This document shows positions 22,030 to 33,763 of a stretch of 64,000 bases of DNA, one piece after another. Position 1 is the stretch's first letter, and every line of letters begins with the position of its first letter. Made by a program: the position numbers and the translations under genes. The stretch comes from Odobenus rosmarus divergens (taxonomy: Eukaryota; Chordata; Mammalia; Carnivora; Odobenidae): the NCBI RefSeq assembly GCF_000321225.1, contig NW_004451512.1, positions 577,482-641,481 on the forward strand, written 5' to 3'. The notes under the pieces are model-generated. The model ran no database searches, had not been told where the DNA came from, and worked only from the letters and a program-made list of their open reading frames with translations.

Positions 22030-22560
22030 TGTTTTGATTTTCTTGGTTTGCAAGCCAGGCGATGGCGGCGGGGTGTGTGCTGCAGGACCACGTCCCAGTC
22101 CCCGGCGTCGTCTATTTGCATGTGGGCCCGGATTTGTCTTTGGCTTCTTGTATGGTTTGGGATGAGACCCTCGCGTCCCAGGGGAGGGGGGCAGGTGTTG
22201 CTCCAGTCGAGCGAATGGAACCAAATTACAGGCCCGTCTGTCACCTCCTCTGGGAGAAGGTGGAGGGAGGGGGGCCTGGAGGGAGGGAAGGAGGGGGGAA
22301 GGGGGAGAGAGAAGTGCCGCCGCCACCGCCCAGAGAACAGAGAGCCTGGCATCCGGCTCAGCCCGCGGGAGGACAGTGAAGAGGGCCGCCGGCGCTAGAC
22401 ACGTCTACCTACGTAGGGCCGCGCAGCAGCGGATGTGGGGAGCGCGGACCACACTGCCACCCTGGGGCCCGCGGGATAGGCCCGCGCCCCCGGAGCTCTT
22501 CACTGACCCTCTGGAGATCTGCAGCCACTTAGGCCGCGTGTCCGCGGCGCCAGCGACCAC
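22030..22560. promoter_or_regulatory. Orphan GC/CpG-rich block
   Basis: A sharply bounded GC-rich segment about 9.2 kb downstream of the NHLH2 stop, with many CpGs ('gatggcggcgggg', 'gccgccgccaccgcc', 'gggccgccggcgc', 'gtccgcggcgccagcg'). It contains an octamer word ATTTGCAT near 22116 and a polypurine run at about 22256-22317. It is not a repeat I know. It could be a distal CpG-island promoter of a non-coding RNA or a regulatory element of NHLH2. Overlapping frames of up to 132 codons are open on both strands, as expected from GC content. Confidence 0.5.
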
Positions 22561-25520
22561 TCACACTGGAATTAGCTTCACTAAATTGATGCATTTTCTG
22601 ACTGCAGGGATTTGGGGTTTGTGTCTCTATTCCATCAAATCTACTAAAAACTAACATCCCACACACCCATGGCCTTAATCTTTTGGTCTACAATAACGGC
22701 TTGCTCACACATGCACTCTTTAATTAATCCACACCAATTTGCACGTGTAGGCCTAGATGCACCACCCTGATTGTAGATCTGGGTGGGCACAGCCACTGCC
22801 CCTCTGCTGGGATTTGTCCTTCAGCCAGAGAGAGCACACACTGATACTACCTGGTGATGTCCTGCAGCTTCATGAACTGTCTGCAAGTGACTTGGAGGCT
22901 GTTAGATATAACCAGAGATAACAATGAGCACTTTGCTGTCTGGGGCAGCCTCTGGAGAGCATCCTTCTCCTGAAGGCCCCAGTGGGGCAGAGCAATGTTA
23001 TTCTAAGCTACCTGAGAAAAATACAAACAGATAATGTGGGCCTTTTGTGGAACGCAGTGGACAGGAATAATAAATTGCCATCATTTTGCTTTCTCCTGTA
23101 GATAGAATGGTACAAAGAATATAAGAGAGAATGAGGGCAGAAAAGATCTCAAACCAGAAAGGGTGGTTCTAATGCAAAACAAGTTCTTGTCGAATTCTTC
23201 AGACTTGTGCGGAGAAAACAGTGTTTCACATGCTTTATTCTCTCTCCCTGCCTCTGGGGTAGGCAAGGTTAAAGCAATTGTCAGCTCCTACTAGCTCTTT
23301 CAATAAGGGAAGAACTGAGGCATACAGTGATGATGTACTGCAGGCCCAAGAAGAGACAAATTCCTTCCCCTTCTCTTCAACAATAAAATGATTGACAGAG
23401 ATAATTCCCCATGTGAGATGAAAAAAGAACCGCTAGCAGATAATGGCTGTGCTTGGATGGTGGCTGGTGAGACTCTGTCCGCCCGATGTCAAGTGATGAC
23501 TGAAAAGGGAAGCATGAATTCCATTATCCAGCTGTTGTTGCTGCTGGTTGCCAAAATATCCAGATGTTCCCAAACATCTGGGTACTTGACAGCATGTTTT
23601 TACCATATATCCAGATGCTTGGTATTGTGTAGACAAAGGCCAAACCTAGACACAGAGAAGCAAAGTAACTCCCTGGACAGAGGGGTGCCAAGAGCTGGTT
23701 AGGAGAGTCAGAAGGGAGATCACATAGTGGTGGGGGAAGAGAGAGAAATTAAAGGGAAAAACACAGGTGAGAGGATTAAAGAAATAAAAGTAAATGTTCA
23801 AAAAGAGAACAACTTGGTTTCCTAAGAGCCTGTACCTTGGCTTCACTCTTACCTGTCTCCACAAGAAGCGGCTCTGTTTGCCCGGGTCTGGGTCATAAAA
23901 GGCACAAAGGAGTGAGCGGGAAGATACCCATGAGGAGACCTAGAGCAGCAGTCTGGGCCCAGACTCTAGCCCCACCCAGGGCAGGTGGCTGCGTGTCTGC
24001 AGAGAGGGGAGACTCCAAAGTGGAAAAGTGATCCACATAGCGGGGGGAAGTGGTTATCACACAGGACGAAAAGTCGAAATTCCAGTCAAGGATGTCCACG
24101 TTAAGCAAAGCCCTGAAGTGTCTCGATTAGTCAACTTTGTTTCCAGTTATCAATCAGGATGAGGAGCTTGGTATCGAAAGAACCAGTGATGGTGTAACAG
24201 AAGGAAAAGGGTAATTGACTGGGGGAAGGTTGTGCAGTTCAGTGACAGATTTAGAGGAGGGGACTTGATCTGATTGAGGTGATGGTGGGAGTAAGTGTTA
24301 GGCTTTCAGAATAGCTCACAAAGCCCCTTGTAATTCCCAAGCTGTCTGTTATCTGTGAAATGCAAATCAGGAGGGGAGTGACATCATGTCGGATTATGGC
24401 CACAGGGAGTAATTATTTAGACATTAGAGGCTACTGAAGGGAGTGGTTGACAATATTAATGATGTCCAGATGGACAAAGTGTGATACTAAAATTATTTTC
24501 TAGTACAAAGAACCATGGAATTTTTATCAGGGTTTCTTTTCTATTGGACAGCCTCTATCTCTTGAAGGTTTGCCCCTCAGAGATAGTGATCCTAAGAGAT
24601 GGTCTCTGGAATCAAAGCACAATGGGGTTTACAGAAAGGAGCCACAGTCTCCCAGTTCCTTGGAAGAAAGGCGCAATCAATATGCAAAACATTCACATAA
24701 TAATTATGACTATAAAAAGAGGAAATAATCTCAAGGTGGTGTCTATAACAAGCCAGTGATTGGAAACCCTTCTCTCCCAACACTTGCCCCACCCCATTCT
24801 GCCTTTCCATCCAAATACAGCAGCGTGCAGCAACTTGTTGCTCCTCATGGCACTCTCCCCTCCCCTCCCCTGCAATACAAACACTAACATAGACACATCG
24901 GCCATTAATACTGGTATCAATTGCATAAGCACAGGTAACAGTATTCTCAACCATCAATAAACATGAGGAGAAAGGCATCCTGGCCAAGACATCAGTGTGA
25001 ACAAAAAAACACAAAACAACAACTCCAAAAAAAAAAAAAAAAAGGAGAAAGCCACAACCTGAGATCCAAATCGGGAAAGACTAACAGGCAATGGAAGGTT
25101 ACAGGAAACCAGTCTCAAGAAGACCCAGAGGCAAATATGCTGATCTGGACGGCAGACCTGACCATCCCATCCAAAGTTCTGCTCTCTCCTCAAAGCAGGT
25201 ATCGATATTTGAGTAGAAATTCACCAGGGCTCCAAACCTGCTGCTCATCTTTCTGCCCCATGTAAGAGTAAATGATGCAGCCAGAAGCAGCCAAAACAAG
25301 CAGTTTTCAATATATATGAAGTTCCTGAATACAATTAAAGGGATCAGAGGACAGGTGATGTTTTGGCCTCTTATATCTGAAAGTCATTAAATGGGTAAAG
25401 AGGAGGTTTCAGAAAATGAATAGGTAACTCCAAAGATGGTTTTGAAGATCCCCTTCATCCCTGCCCTCCATAAGTTATGGCTTATAATACCAAAATGCAA
25501 GGCTCTTGGCAAGGGTCTAT
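22561..25520. other. No gene seen
   Basis: About 3 kb of mainly unique-looking DNA. Open frames are short and overlap on both strands. An A-run lies at about 25026-25042. I recognise no repeat family with confidence. Confidence 0.45.
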
Positions 25521-25529
25521 TTTGTAGAC

Positions 25530-25740
25530 TGCGATTCCCCTAAGTGAGAAGACTTCTAAATGCTCCCATAACCCTTTGTACCAGCCTCTGTCGTATCACT
25601 GATGTCACTGCGCTGTACTGGCCTATTTAAATTTTTCTGACTCCTCCCTTAGGCTACTTGAAGGCAGGCAATCTTATTGGCCACTGAATCATTAGCACTT
25701 AGGATGTGCCTCAATTAATATTTGAATAATGAACTGGAGG
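25530..25740 (+). mobile_element. L2 LINE 3' end
   Basis: Forward L2 end: 'ctacttgaaggcaggcaatc', 'ggccactgaatcattagca', 'atgtgcctcaattaatattt', 'gaataatgaa'. Confidence 0.7.
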
Positions 25741-25974
25741 AACATCATGGAAGGCTTTGCAAACTGTTCAAGAGGGTTTGACATGGAAATTTGACAGAGA
25801 GGAAGACAAATGTTTATGAAATCATTAAGCCACTATTAAAGAGGATATAATAAACCCCCTGTTATGGAGGACATATAAGAGGACAGCAGCAGTGGAGAAG
25901 GTACCTAGTAATTATTAAGAGAAAATAGCTGGAAAGAAGATTAGGAATGAAATGTGTTATCCCATCCATATGCC

Positions 25975-26110
25975 AATTCAATTCAGTTATCTGAATTCAA
26001 TTCAGCAGGTATTTACTGAGTACCTATATGCCATTGTGCATCATATACTGTATGAGTAATTGTAAAAGGAGTACACAATTTTTAGACAAGAAGATAAATG
26101 TTTTGCAGAA
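25975..26110 (-). mobile_element. L2 LINE 3' end, reverse
   Basis: Begins 'attcagcaggtatttactg', 'agtacctatatgcc', the reverse of the L2 terminus, and fades quickly. Confidence 0.55.
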
Positions 26111-26194
26111 GAGCTTAAGACTGGTATTTGGGTACATATGAATGGAAGATGTAAGTAGTTCAAACAAAGCAGTAAAGTATGGTTTAGATCAAGG

Positions 26195-26420
26195 ATTGGT
26201 GATACTTCTGATGTAAATATTATATGAAATTCACATTTCAGTGTATGTAAATAAAATTATATTGGAACACAACTACACCCATTTGTTTACTTGTGGTTTA
26301 TGACTGTCCTTGAGCTACAAGGGCAGGATCAAGTAGTTGCAACAGAATTTATGCTCCGTAAAACCTAAAATAGTTATTATCTGGCTCCTTACAGAAAGTT
26401 GAAAAACCACTGTTGAAAGC
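26195..26420 (+). mobile_element. Non-autonomous DNA transposon relic (MER type)
   Basis: The sequence 'aaattatattggaacacaac', 'cacccatttgtttacttg', 'ctacaagggcaggatcaag', 'agttgcaacagaattta', 'ttattatctggctccttaca' matches a mammal-wide MER repeat of hAT type known to me by sequence; I do not assign the exact family. Confidence 0.6.
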
Positions 26421-26592
26421 AAGAGCTCTAAAATCAAAACACCTGGTTTCAAATCCCAGTGTACCACTGTTTACTAGCCATGAGATTTTGGTAAGTTACT
26501 TTTCTGTACCTTGGTTTTATCATGTATAAAATGGGTATAACAACGGCACCTTCTTCAAGGGAATGTTGAAAGAAGTAAGGTGTTTAGAATGA
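26421..26592 (+). mobile_element. MIR SINE relic
   Basis: Forward MIR: 'aagagctctaaaatcaaaac', 'acctggtttcaaatcccagt', 'gtaccttggttttatcatg', 'aaaatgggtataac'. Confidence 0.75.
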
Positions 26593-26599
26593 TGTTTAG

Positions 26600-27485
26600 A
26601 ATGCATTTAGAAATATAAAGAGTTCTCAAAACTCAACAAGATAACATGAAATCCAATTAAAAACTGCACAAAAGATTTAAACAGCCACTTCACCAAAGAA
26701 GAGATAAGGATGGTAAACAGCCATCTCTACATGCAGAGATGCTCAATATCATTAACTAATAGGAAAATGAAAATTAAATGTGATGAGATATCACTGCACA
26801 ACTATTAGAAAAACTTAAAAAACAAAACCAAAAACTTACAATACCAAGTGCTGTCAAGGATGTTGAGCAACTGGAACTTTTATACACTGTGAGTGGGAAT
26901 GCAAAATGGTACAGTCCCTTTGGAAAACAATTTGGTTATCTCTTATAAATATCCCCTTACCAAAAGACTCAGTAATTCTACTCTTAGGTATTTACTCAAA
27001 TGAAATGAAAGCATATGTTCACACAAAGACATATACATGAATGTTTTTTAGCAGCTTTATTCATAATAGCCTTAAAGTGGAAAGGACTCAAATGTCCACA
27101 AACCAATGAATGGATAAACAAATTAGAGTACATCCATACAATAGGACACTACGCAGCAATTAAAAGGAATAAACCATACATACACTAACACAGATGATTC
27201 TCAAGAACATTACGCTAAGAAGTCAGACAAAACAGGTTACATACTGTATTGGTCCATTCACATGACATTCTAGAAAAGGCAAAAATATAAAGACAGAAAT
27301 AAGACCAGTGGTTGCTAGGGTTTGGGATGGGTGTGGAGACTGACTACAAAGAATTATGAGGAAACTTTTGGGGTGATGGAGATAGTCTATATCTTGATTG
27401 TGGTAGTTAGGTGACTATATACAATTCAACAAACTATATGTCCAAAAAGAACATAAGTCATATTTCTAAATCCCACTTTAAAAAA
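26600..27485 (+). mobile_element. Old L1M ORF2 3' end plus 3' UTR
   Basis: A well-recognised run of ORF2 end sequence: 'acagccacttcaccaaaga', 'gagatgctcaatatcattaa', 'gatgagatatcactgcaca', 'gtgagtgggaatgcaaaat', 'aattctactcttaggtattta', 'gcagctttattcataatagc', then 3' UTR 'gaccagtggttgctaggg', 'ggggtgatggagatagtct'. Frame-broken. It would have encoded the reverse-transcriptase C-terminus. Confidence 0.88.
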
Positions 27486-28260
27486 TTAGCATCCTGAAAA
27501 TTTCCAGAAAATTAAAGATTTGTTATAAATTTTCTGTGAAGGGGAACAGACCTAGCACAAGGTAGCAGCTGCGCAAATTTTTAATGAGAAAATTCCTGGA
27601 TTAGAGAATGACCCAGGTAACATGAACTCTCAATAAAGTTTTAAAATCTATTCTATAATCCAATAAATCTATTATATAATCACTATATTATACACCTGAA
27701 ACTTAAGAGTGTTAGGAAAAGAAGTACTGTTCACAAAAGTTGGCCATAGTTTTAATAATAATAAGCCATTTAAAAGTAACTTTTTCTTTTTTCATATGCT
27801 TTTTTTGGATGCACCTGTTTTAAAAAATCATCTTCTAGATTGGGTCATTACTTCATCTACCTCTCAAACAGATTCATACCAGAAAAAAATCGACATCTTT
27901 TCTGTACTGATACCTTCAAACTGGAGTTCATAAGCTAAGCTAAATGGATTTTCAAATTGACCAGAAAACAAAACAAAACAAAACCAATCCCAAGTCTAAG
28001 TGTGGCTGAGTCCTGGGATGCTTCCCTGACCTCCAGGTAGACTGAGCCAAGGCTTCCCCCTCCCACTACTTGGATCAAAGACGTATTAAGTTAACACAGC
28101 TCCCCTTCCTGCTCACCCCCCCTTCTACCCTCCTCTTACCTTCCACAGTACAGTGCATGGGGGATTTCAGGATCTACATTTGGGAGAGTCTCCCATGTTG
28201 ATAAATGTAGGAGATAATTTTTACTATTTTAATAGTGATTATTTAAACTTGAAGAGGGGC
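27486..28260. other. No gene seen
   Basis: AT-rich, then mixed sequence with no recognised gene or repeat. Confidence 0.5.
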
Positions 28261-28268
28261 TAGAATTT

Positions 28269-28470
28269 ATTTAAATATTTATTTATTTATTTGAGAGAGA
28301 GAGAGAGCATACACACTGGGCGGCAGGGGAGGAACAGAGGAAGAAGGGAGAAGCAGACTCCCTGGCCCAGGGGGGAGCCCAACAAAGGGCTTGATCCCTG
28401 GACCCTGAGATCATGACCTGAGCCAAAATAAGAGTTGGACGCTCAACTGACTGAGCCACCCAGGTACCCC
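28269..28470 (-). mobile_element. CAN SINE, reverse
   Basis: Reverse copy with 'ttatttatttatttgagaga' start and 'gactgagccacccaggtac' end. It is flanked by short repeats 'tagaattt' at 28261-28268 and 28471-28478. The body is diverged ('ctggcccaggggggagccc'). Confidence 0.88.
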
Positions 28471-28591
28471 TAGAATTTTTTAAAAGGAGATTTTGGCCTA
28501 TATGCTTTCTCCTTGTTTAAGAAAAAAACTAATAAAATACTATTTAAAGTAGAGATATGGAGTATATTTAATCTCAGAATGAGTCATGGAG

Positions 28592-28701
28592 CAAGCACTG
28601 GATGATGTATGAAATTACCGAATCCTATATTGTACACCTGAAACTAATATAACACTGTATGTTAACTAATGAGAATTAAAATAAAAACTTAAAAAAAAAA
28701 A
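28592..28701 (+). mobile_element. Very short L1 3' end with perfect target duplication
   Basis: Only about 110 bases of L1 3' sequence ('attgtacacctgaaactaat', 'atgttaactaatgagaatt') with an A tail. It is flanked by perfect 16-base repeats 'agaatgagtcatggag' at 28576-28591 and 28702-28717. Confidence 0.9.
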
Positions 28702-28717
28702 AGAATGAGTCATGGAG

Positions 28718-29689
28718 TAACCAGTTTAAAAGAACAAGAGAGTAGACTGATCCCACATCGTATCTCCTCTTTCTTCCAAGGCTCAGTTGAATTATAATAA
28801 AATAATAAATATAGATACAACCTCAAAATAATGAAGAAAACAGTAGGCAAGTTATCAGCAAAAGAATAATTTCAACACATTTTTGGTAGAAGGTGGAAGT
28901 ATGCTGACAGATGAGCAGAACTGGGGAAACCCTAGCCTAATTAAACTATGCACTGAGGGGACTTCATCACAGGATGTGTCCAGCAAATTCTGAGAGTTTC
29001 AGGTTGTGAATAGCAGATATAATGAAAGTTGGGAGTGAGAAGTGAGGTTGAAAATTGAGAAAGTAATTGAAGATTTATATATAGAATAGATGAACTTGTC
29101 TGCCATTCCTATCCCCACTCCTAACCCATGGGAAAAAAGCAGATAGACATTTACTTTTAGGCAAAAAATAGGATTCTTCTCAATTTCTTTAGAAAAGAAC
29201 TACCCCACATGGGTGCTAAGAGCCCAGGTAAACTCTCCTTGTTTTAACATTTATGGGGCTAAATAGTTCAAATTTCATAAAATATTAAATTCCCACCATG
29301 TTACTCTGAAATAAAGCCCAACAATCAACAAATATCACCCACATGTATAGAGCTCATGGTTAACCTTTTTATTTCCTCATTTAAAAGTATGTACAAAAAA
29401 CCAAATACCCCCAGACATTTGAAGGACTGCTACAGCATAAAAGAAAAATACTAAGGTAAATAAATCTGACATTAGAAGTAACAAAGGTAATTCAGAAAAT
29501 AATAACAAATTTAAAAATACCCCTGAGGAGTGTCTTTGAGAGATTATATTAATAAAGGTATTGTGGTCATAGGAAAATCAGAGACAACATAATTTTTTGG
29601 CGTAAAACAATATATTTTCTAAAGGAAAAATAAATAGAAGTGTTATAAAATAAGACAAGGAACTCTCCCATGACACTGAACAAAAATAT
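28718..29689. other. No gene seen
   Basis: AT-rich intergenic DNA. About 29490-29600 resembles an old L1 3' UTR weakly; not called. Confidence 0.45.
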
Positions 29690-30740
29690 GGAAAATATAA
29701 GAGAAAAGATAAATAATATGGAGAGTCATTTTAAGAGATCTAAAACAGTAATTCTAGAAAGAAAAAATTCTAGAAAGAAAGAAATGAAGGGGAGAAAATT
29801 ATAAAGAATATAATAAAATTTTCCAGACAAAAGTATACAACACCGAATTAAAAGGACCTTGTCATATATTCTCCTTTGCTTCAATTTTCTCATATGTAAA
29901 GTGGGAGAAATAATCCTACCTCACAGGGCTGTTGGGTGTAATAATACATATAAAGCACTTCCAACAATCCTTGACATATAATAAGTACTCAGTAATTTTA
30001 TTGCATTGTGATTATTATATTGTCAGTGTTGAGCAAGATGAACGCAGTAACACACACCTAAGTCATCACTTAGATCTGTTAGAAATGTTAGATCTTCAAA
30101 GATACAGAGAAACTCTGTATAAGAGTTTTCAGGAATAAAAAAGATGTCCTATAAAAGAACAAAATTTTTATTGTGTCAAAAGAAAATACATTGTGTCAAA
30201 AGAAAATAAAGCAACACTTTTAAAGACTGGAGGAAAAAAAGATTTTGAAATTGGAATTTTATACCCAACCAAGTTATCAATCAAGTGTAAAGACAGAATG
30301 AATCCTGTTTTCAACATGCAAGACCTCAGAAAGCTTGCCTTCCACATATCCTTTCTTAGTGAATTATTTGAATACATACTGCAGGAAAAATACGAGTTTA
30401 AACCAAAAAACAAGATAATATGAAACAAAGAATAGGTCCTATTGAGTAGAGCTAGGCAGCAAAGTCCAGATAACAACGGCATAGCTAACCTTGATAGCAA
30501 ATAAATAGTTTGGAGCAGAAAGTTGGAAGGTATCAAGATGGATGTCTTTGATTGTAAAAGAGAAGCCATATACTTGATATCCGAGGAAAAATAAACTTGA
30601 GGCGATGCTAGAGCAATTAGAAAGGTCATTAGAAACATCAGGAAAATACAAAGCTTCAATAATATGTCAAAGTTCAAATATGAAACAACTAGCCCAAATA
30701 TGATTAAGTAGTCAGTGGACTTCAAGAACAAAACTGGAAT
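29690..30740 (+). mobile_element. L1 ORF1-type (HAL1-like) relic
   Basis: It follows the L1/HAL1 ORF1 order: 'aaaattttccagacaaaagt', then after a MIR insertion 'tggaattttatacccaacc', 'aagttatcaatcaagtgtaa', 'cagaatgaatcctgttttc', 'atgcaagacctcagaaagc'. The open frame at 30168-30731 on the other strand is an antisense by-product. Confidence 0.7.
29865..30020 (+). mobile_element. MIR SINE relic inside HAL1-like sequence
   Basis: 'cttcaattttctcatatgtaa', 'agtgggagaaataatcctac', 'ctcacagggctgttgggtg', 'cataataagtactcagtaa'-like 3' half. Only the 3' two-thirds of MIR is visible. Confidence 0.7.
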
Positions 30741-31009
30741 CTATTCTGAAAGGTGAAACATGCACAGAAGGCATGGCCTAGATACAAAACACTAAAATGT
30801 AGCAAAATATTTAACAATTAGTATATTGTAAGAAGAGTATCTATGTTTGTTTATTTATGTTTGTACCTATTACATTTATTCCATGTTAGAAACATTTGAG
30901 AAGCACAGAGACTGGGACTTTGGAACCATAGCACACTACTCAACTTTGCTGGGATCAGTATTTTCATGGTTATAAAATGTAAATGCTGCTACGTAATGTA
31001 ACTTGTAGG
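30741..31009. other. No gene seen
   Basis: AT-rich joint between two old L1 blocks; probably more decayed repeat but not recognisable. Confidence 0.4.
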
Positions 31010-32337
31010 GTTTTTTCATTTATTATGAAAAATTCAGAACGCAAACAAAAATACTGTGTAGAACAATGAAACCCTGTCATCACCCAGCCTCAATGGTGAT
31101 CCACCTCAGGGCCAATTTGGTTTCATTTATATTTCCTTCCTCTCCCCACCTCCTGTATTGTTTGGAAATGTAGCCAAGCCATTGTATCATTATATCATTA
31201 CATCCACTAATAGTTCAGTCTTTAGCTTTAAATGATAACTGTTCTTTCAATGAACTTTAAACATTGGTTGCTATGCCCCTTAAGTCTCCTTAATTTGTAG
31301 GATCTCCCTCCATCCTTGCATTTATTTTTATTTTTTTATAGAAACCAAATTGTTTTTCTTAATGAGTTTCTTGCAGTCTGGATTTTTCTAATAACCTCCA
31401 TTTGTTGTCCTTCATCTTTTGCATTTTCTATAAATTAGTAAGTAGATCCAGAAGTTTTTGCCTGATTCAGGTTTCAATTTTTGGCAAGCCTGCTTTACAG
31501 TGGTATGTATTACCATTAGGAGGCTCAAAATGTTTAGCTGGTCTCTTTTTGTGACACTAACAGCATTTGATGATCATTAATTCATTAGCAACTGTAAATT
31601 GGGTCTTCTACTTCTATCATTCCTTCTTCACTTATTGAGACACTTCTCTAAAGATAAACTTCCTGTCATCAACCATCTGGTTAACCTGAGGTATAACTCA
31701 AATAGGAAAGATAGGATAAATTGTTTCTTTCACTTTACTTACCTGTTTTTATTAATGAGTTAATTCTCTAGCACCCTAACAAGATGACTAATAAGAATTT
31801 TTAATGTGTTTTTAAAATAGGTTTGTAAAATCATGGATCTAGAGTAGTTATATTTCCAGCCATTGCAGTTATCCTTATTAATGCTCAAACTGTCCCATCC
31901 TTGACCAATGAGAGCCTTTTCAGGTTGGCTTCTAGATCCATTTGACATGAACTCAGTATATTTCACAATATTCTTGCTTCTGATATGGCACAATGTTCCA
32001 GCATCATCTTATATATTTCCTTCCCCCGCTCTTGAGCCAGCCATTCCTCCAAGATGCTCTAGTTTTATTTAGTGCACAGAGGTGCTTATAGATCACAGTG
32101 TGGGTATAGGGATTCTCATCACTACTGGCCTGGTCACTGTTATTACACTTTTTCAATTTGAAGAGCTAAGAACACATTTTTGTTCACTTGTTTTGCTTTA
32201 GAATAAATCATCACTTCCAATTGTATTCAAGATTACAGGGCTTTTATAGTTGCCCTTTTTGATTTTACCTCTCTTTTCTCCCAGGCTGAATATACCAGTT
32301 CTCAATGACAAAAATATAATTATTTACTTATTTGCTT

Positions 32338-32535
32338 TTTTTTTTTAAAGATTTTATTTACTTATTTGAGAGAGAGAGTGAGAGAGAGAGAGAGCACATG
32401 AGAGGGGGGAGGGTCAGAGGGAGAAGCAGACTCCCTGCTGAGCAGGGAGCCCGATGCGGGACTCGATCCTGGGACTCCAGGATCATGACCTGAGCCGAAG
32501 GCAGTCGCTTAACCAACTGAGCCACCCAGGTGCCC
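32338..32535 (-). mobile_element. CAN SINE, reverse, with target duplication
   Basis: Complete reverse copy close to consensus ('gactccctgctgagcaggga', 'cctgagccgaaggcagtcgc', 'gagccacccaggtgccc'). Flanking 'ttatttgctt' repeats at 32328-32337 and 32539-32548 fix the site to within a few bases. Confidence 0.92.
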
Positions 32536-33157
32536 TATTTATTTGCTTTATCCTACCTAAAAACATAATACAATCTTAGAATAACAGAAACAACACTACT
32601 GTGAAAAATATAACTGGAACACTCTAAGATTGTTTTTCTGGAAATTTTTTTTCTTAAGGTAGATACCACTAGAGATACACAGTCATACTTATTGTAAGTT
32701 ACTTGAAATAGTTTTTCTCTTTGTGGTAATACCACCAACTGGATTTATATTTGGGATAACTTGTTTCATTTTGCTTTCAATTTTCCAGAATTGCTTCTTT
32801 AAATTTAATTTTGTTTTAGAATTATGTGGACTATTTACATGTTTCAAAAGCCATATTTATGGAATTAGATGTATTTAAAGAATTGACTTTGTTTTCATCA
32901 CCACCTCTTATTATATTCCCTTCCTCTCCCTAAAGAAAACTTGCTTTTATGGTTTACCCTTCACTTTTTTTAGGGAAGCAAGTATGTTTAAAAGCAAATA
33001 TACATATAAATATAGGTAGATATCGATAATATCTTTCAATTTCTTAAATGGTGGCATACTATATGTACCTCTTTTCATATTTTGTTTTCATTTAATATAT
33101 CCTGGAAATTGCTCTGTAAGAACACATAGAAATATTCACATTCCTTTTAAAATATTT

Positions 33158-33364
33158 TTTTAATAATTTTTTTAAAAGATTTTATTTATTTATTTTGACA
33201 GAGAGAGACACAGTGAGAGAGGGAACACAAGCAGGGGGAGTGGGAGAGGGAGAAGCAGGCTCCCCACTGAGCAAGGAGCCGGATGTGGGGCTCCATCCTA
33301 GGACCCTGGGTTCCTGACCTGAACCGAAAGCAGACACTTAACAACTGAGCCACCCAGGCACCCC
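33158..33364 (-). mobile_element. CAN SINE, reverse, with target duplication
   Basis: Reverse copy with 'gagccacccaggcaccc' end, flanked by 'taaaatattt' at 33148-33157 and 33365-33374. Confidence 0.92.
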
Positions 33365-33554
33365 TAAAATATTTCCTAAAGGTGTCGTTGAAAGATAATA
33401 ATAAACTACAAATGTTTAAAATGTAAACTTTTTTTATCCATTTTTACATATATAAACCACAGTCAAGACAACAGACACTTCTACTGTTCTCCTAAGTTTC
33501 CTTGTGCCTCTTTGTAATTTATTCCTCCACCACCCTTGTCTCCAGCCAATTTCT

Positions 33555-33763
33555 TTTTTTTTTTTAAGATTTGAGAGAGAAAGCGTGGGCATGCAAGAGT
33601 ACGCATGGGCAGGGGGAGGGGCAGAGGGAGACAGAATCTCAAGCAGACTCCCCACTGAGTGCAGAGTTGGACGCAGGACTCCGTCCATCTCATGACCCTG
33701 AAATCATGACCTGAGCCGAAATCAAGAGTGGGGCGCTTAACCAACTGAGCCACTCAGGCACCA
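33555..33763 (-). mobile_element. CAN SINE, reverse, with target duplication
   Basis: Reverse copy, older type ('gagttggacgcaggactcc', 'gaaatcatgacctgagccg'). Flanks 'ctccagccaatttct' at 33540-33554 and 'ctccaggcaatttct' at 33764-33778 match at 14 of 15 bases. The (AAATA)n part is shortened to a T-run on this strand. Confidence 0.9.

Noticed and set aside
22000..22398. 132-codon plus and 122-codon minus frames in the orphan GC block
   Set aside because: Overlapping in several frames on both strands with low-complexity composition; no domain and no conservation evidence.
30168..30731. 187-codon minus-strand frame with many hydrophobic residues
   Set aside because: It is the antisense of an L1 ORF1/HAL1-like relic; the sense strand matches the repeat consensus.
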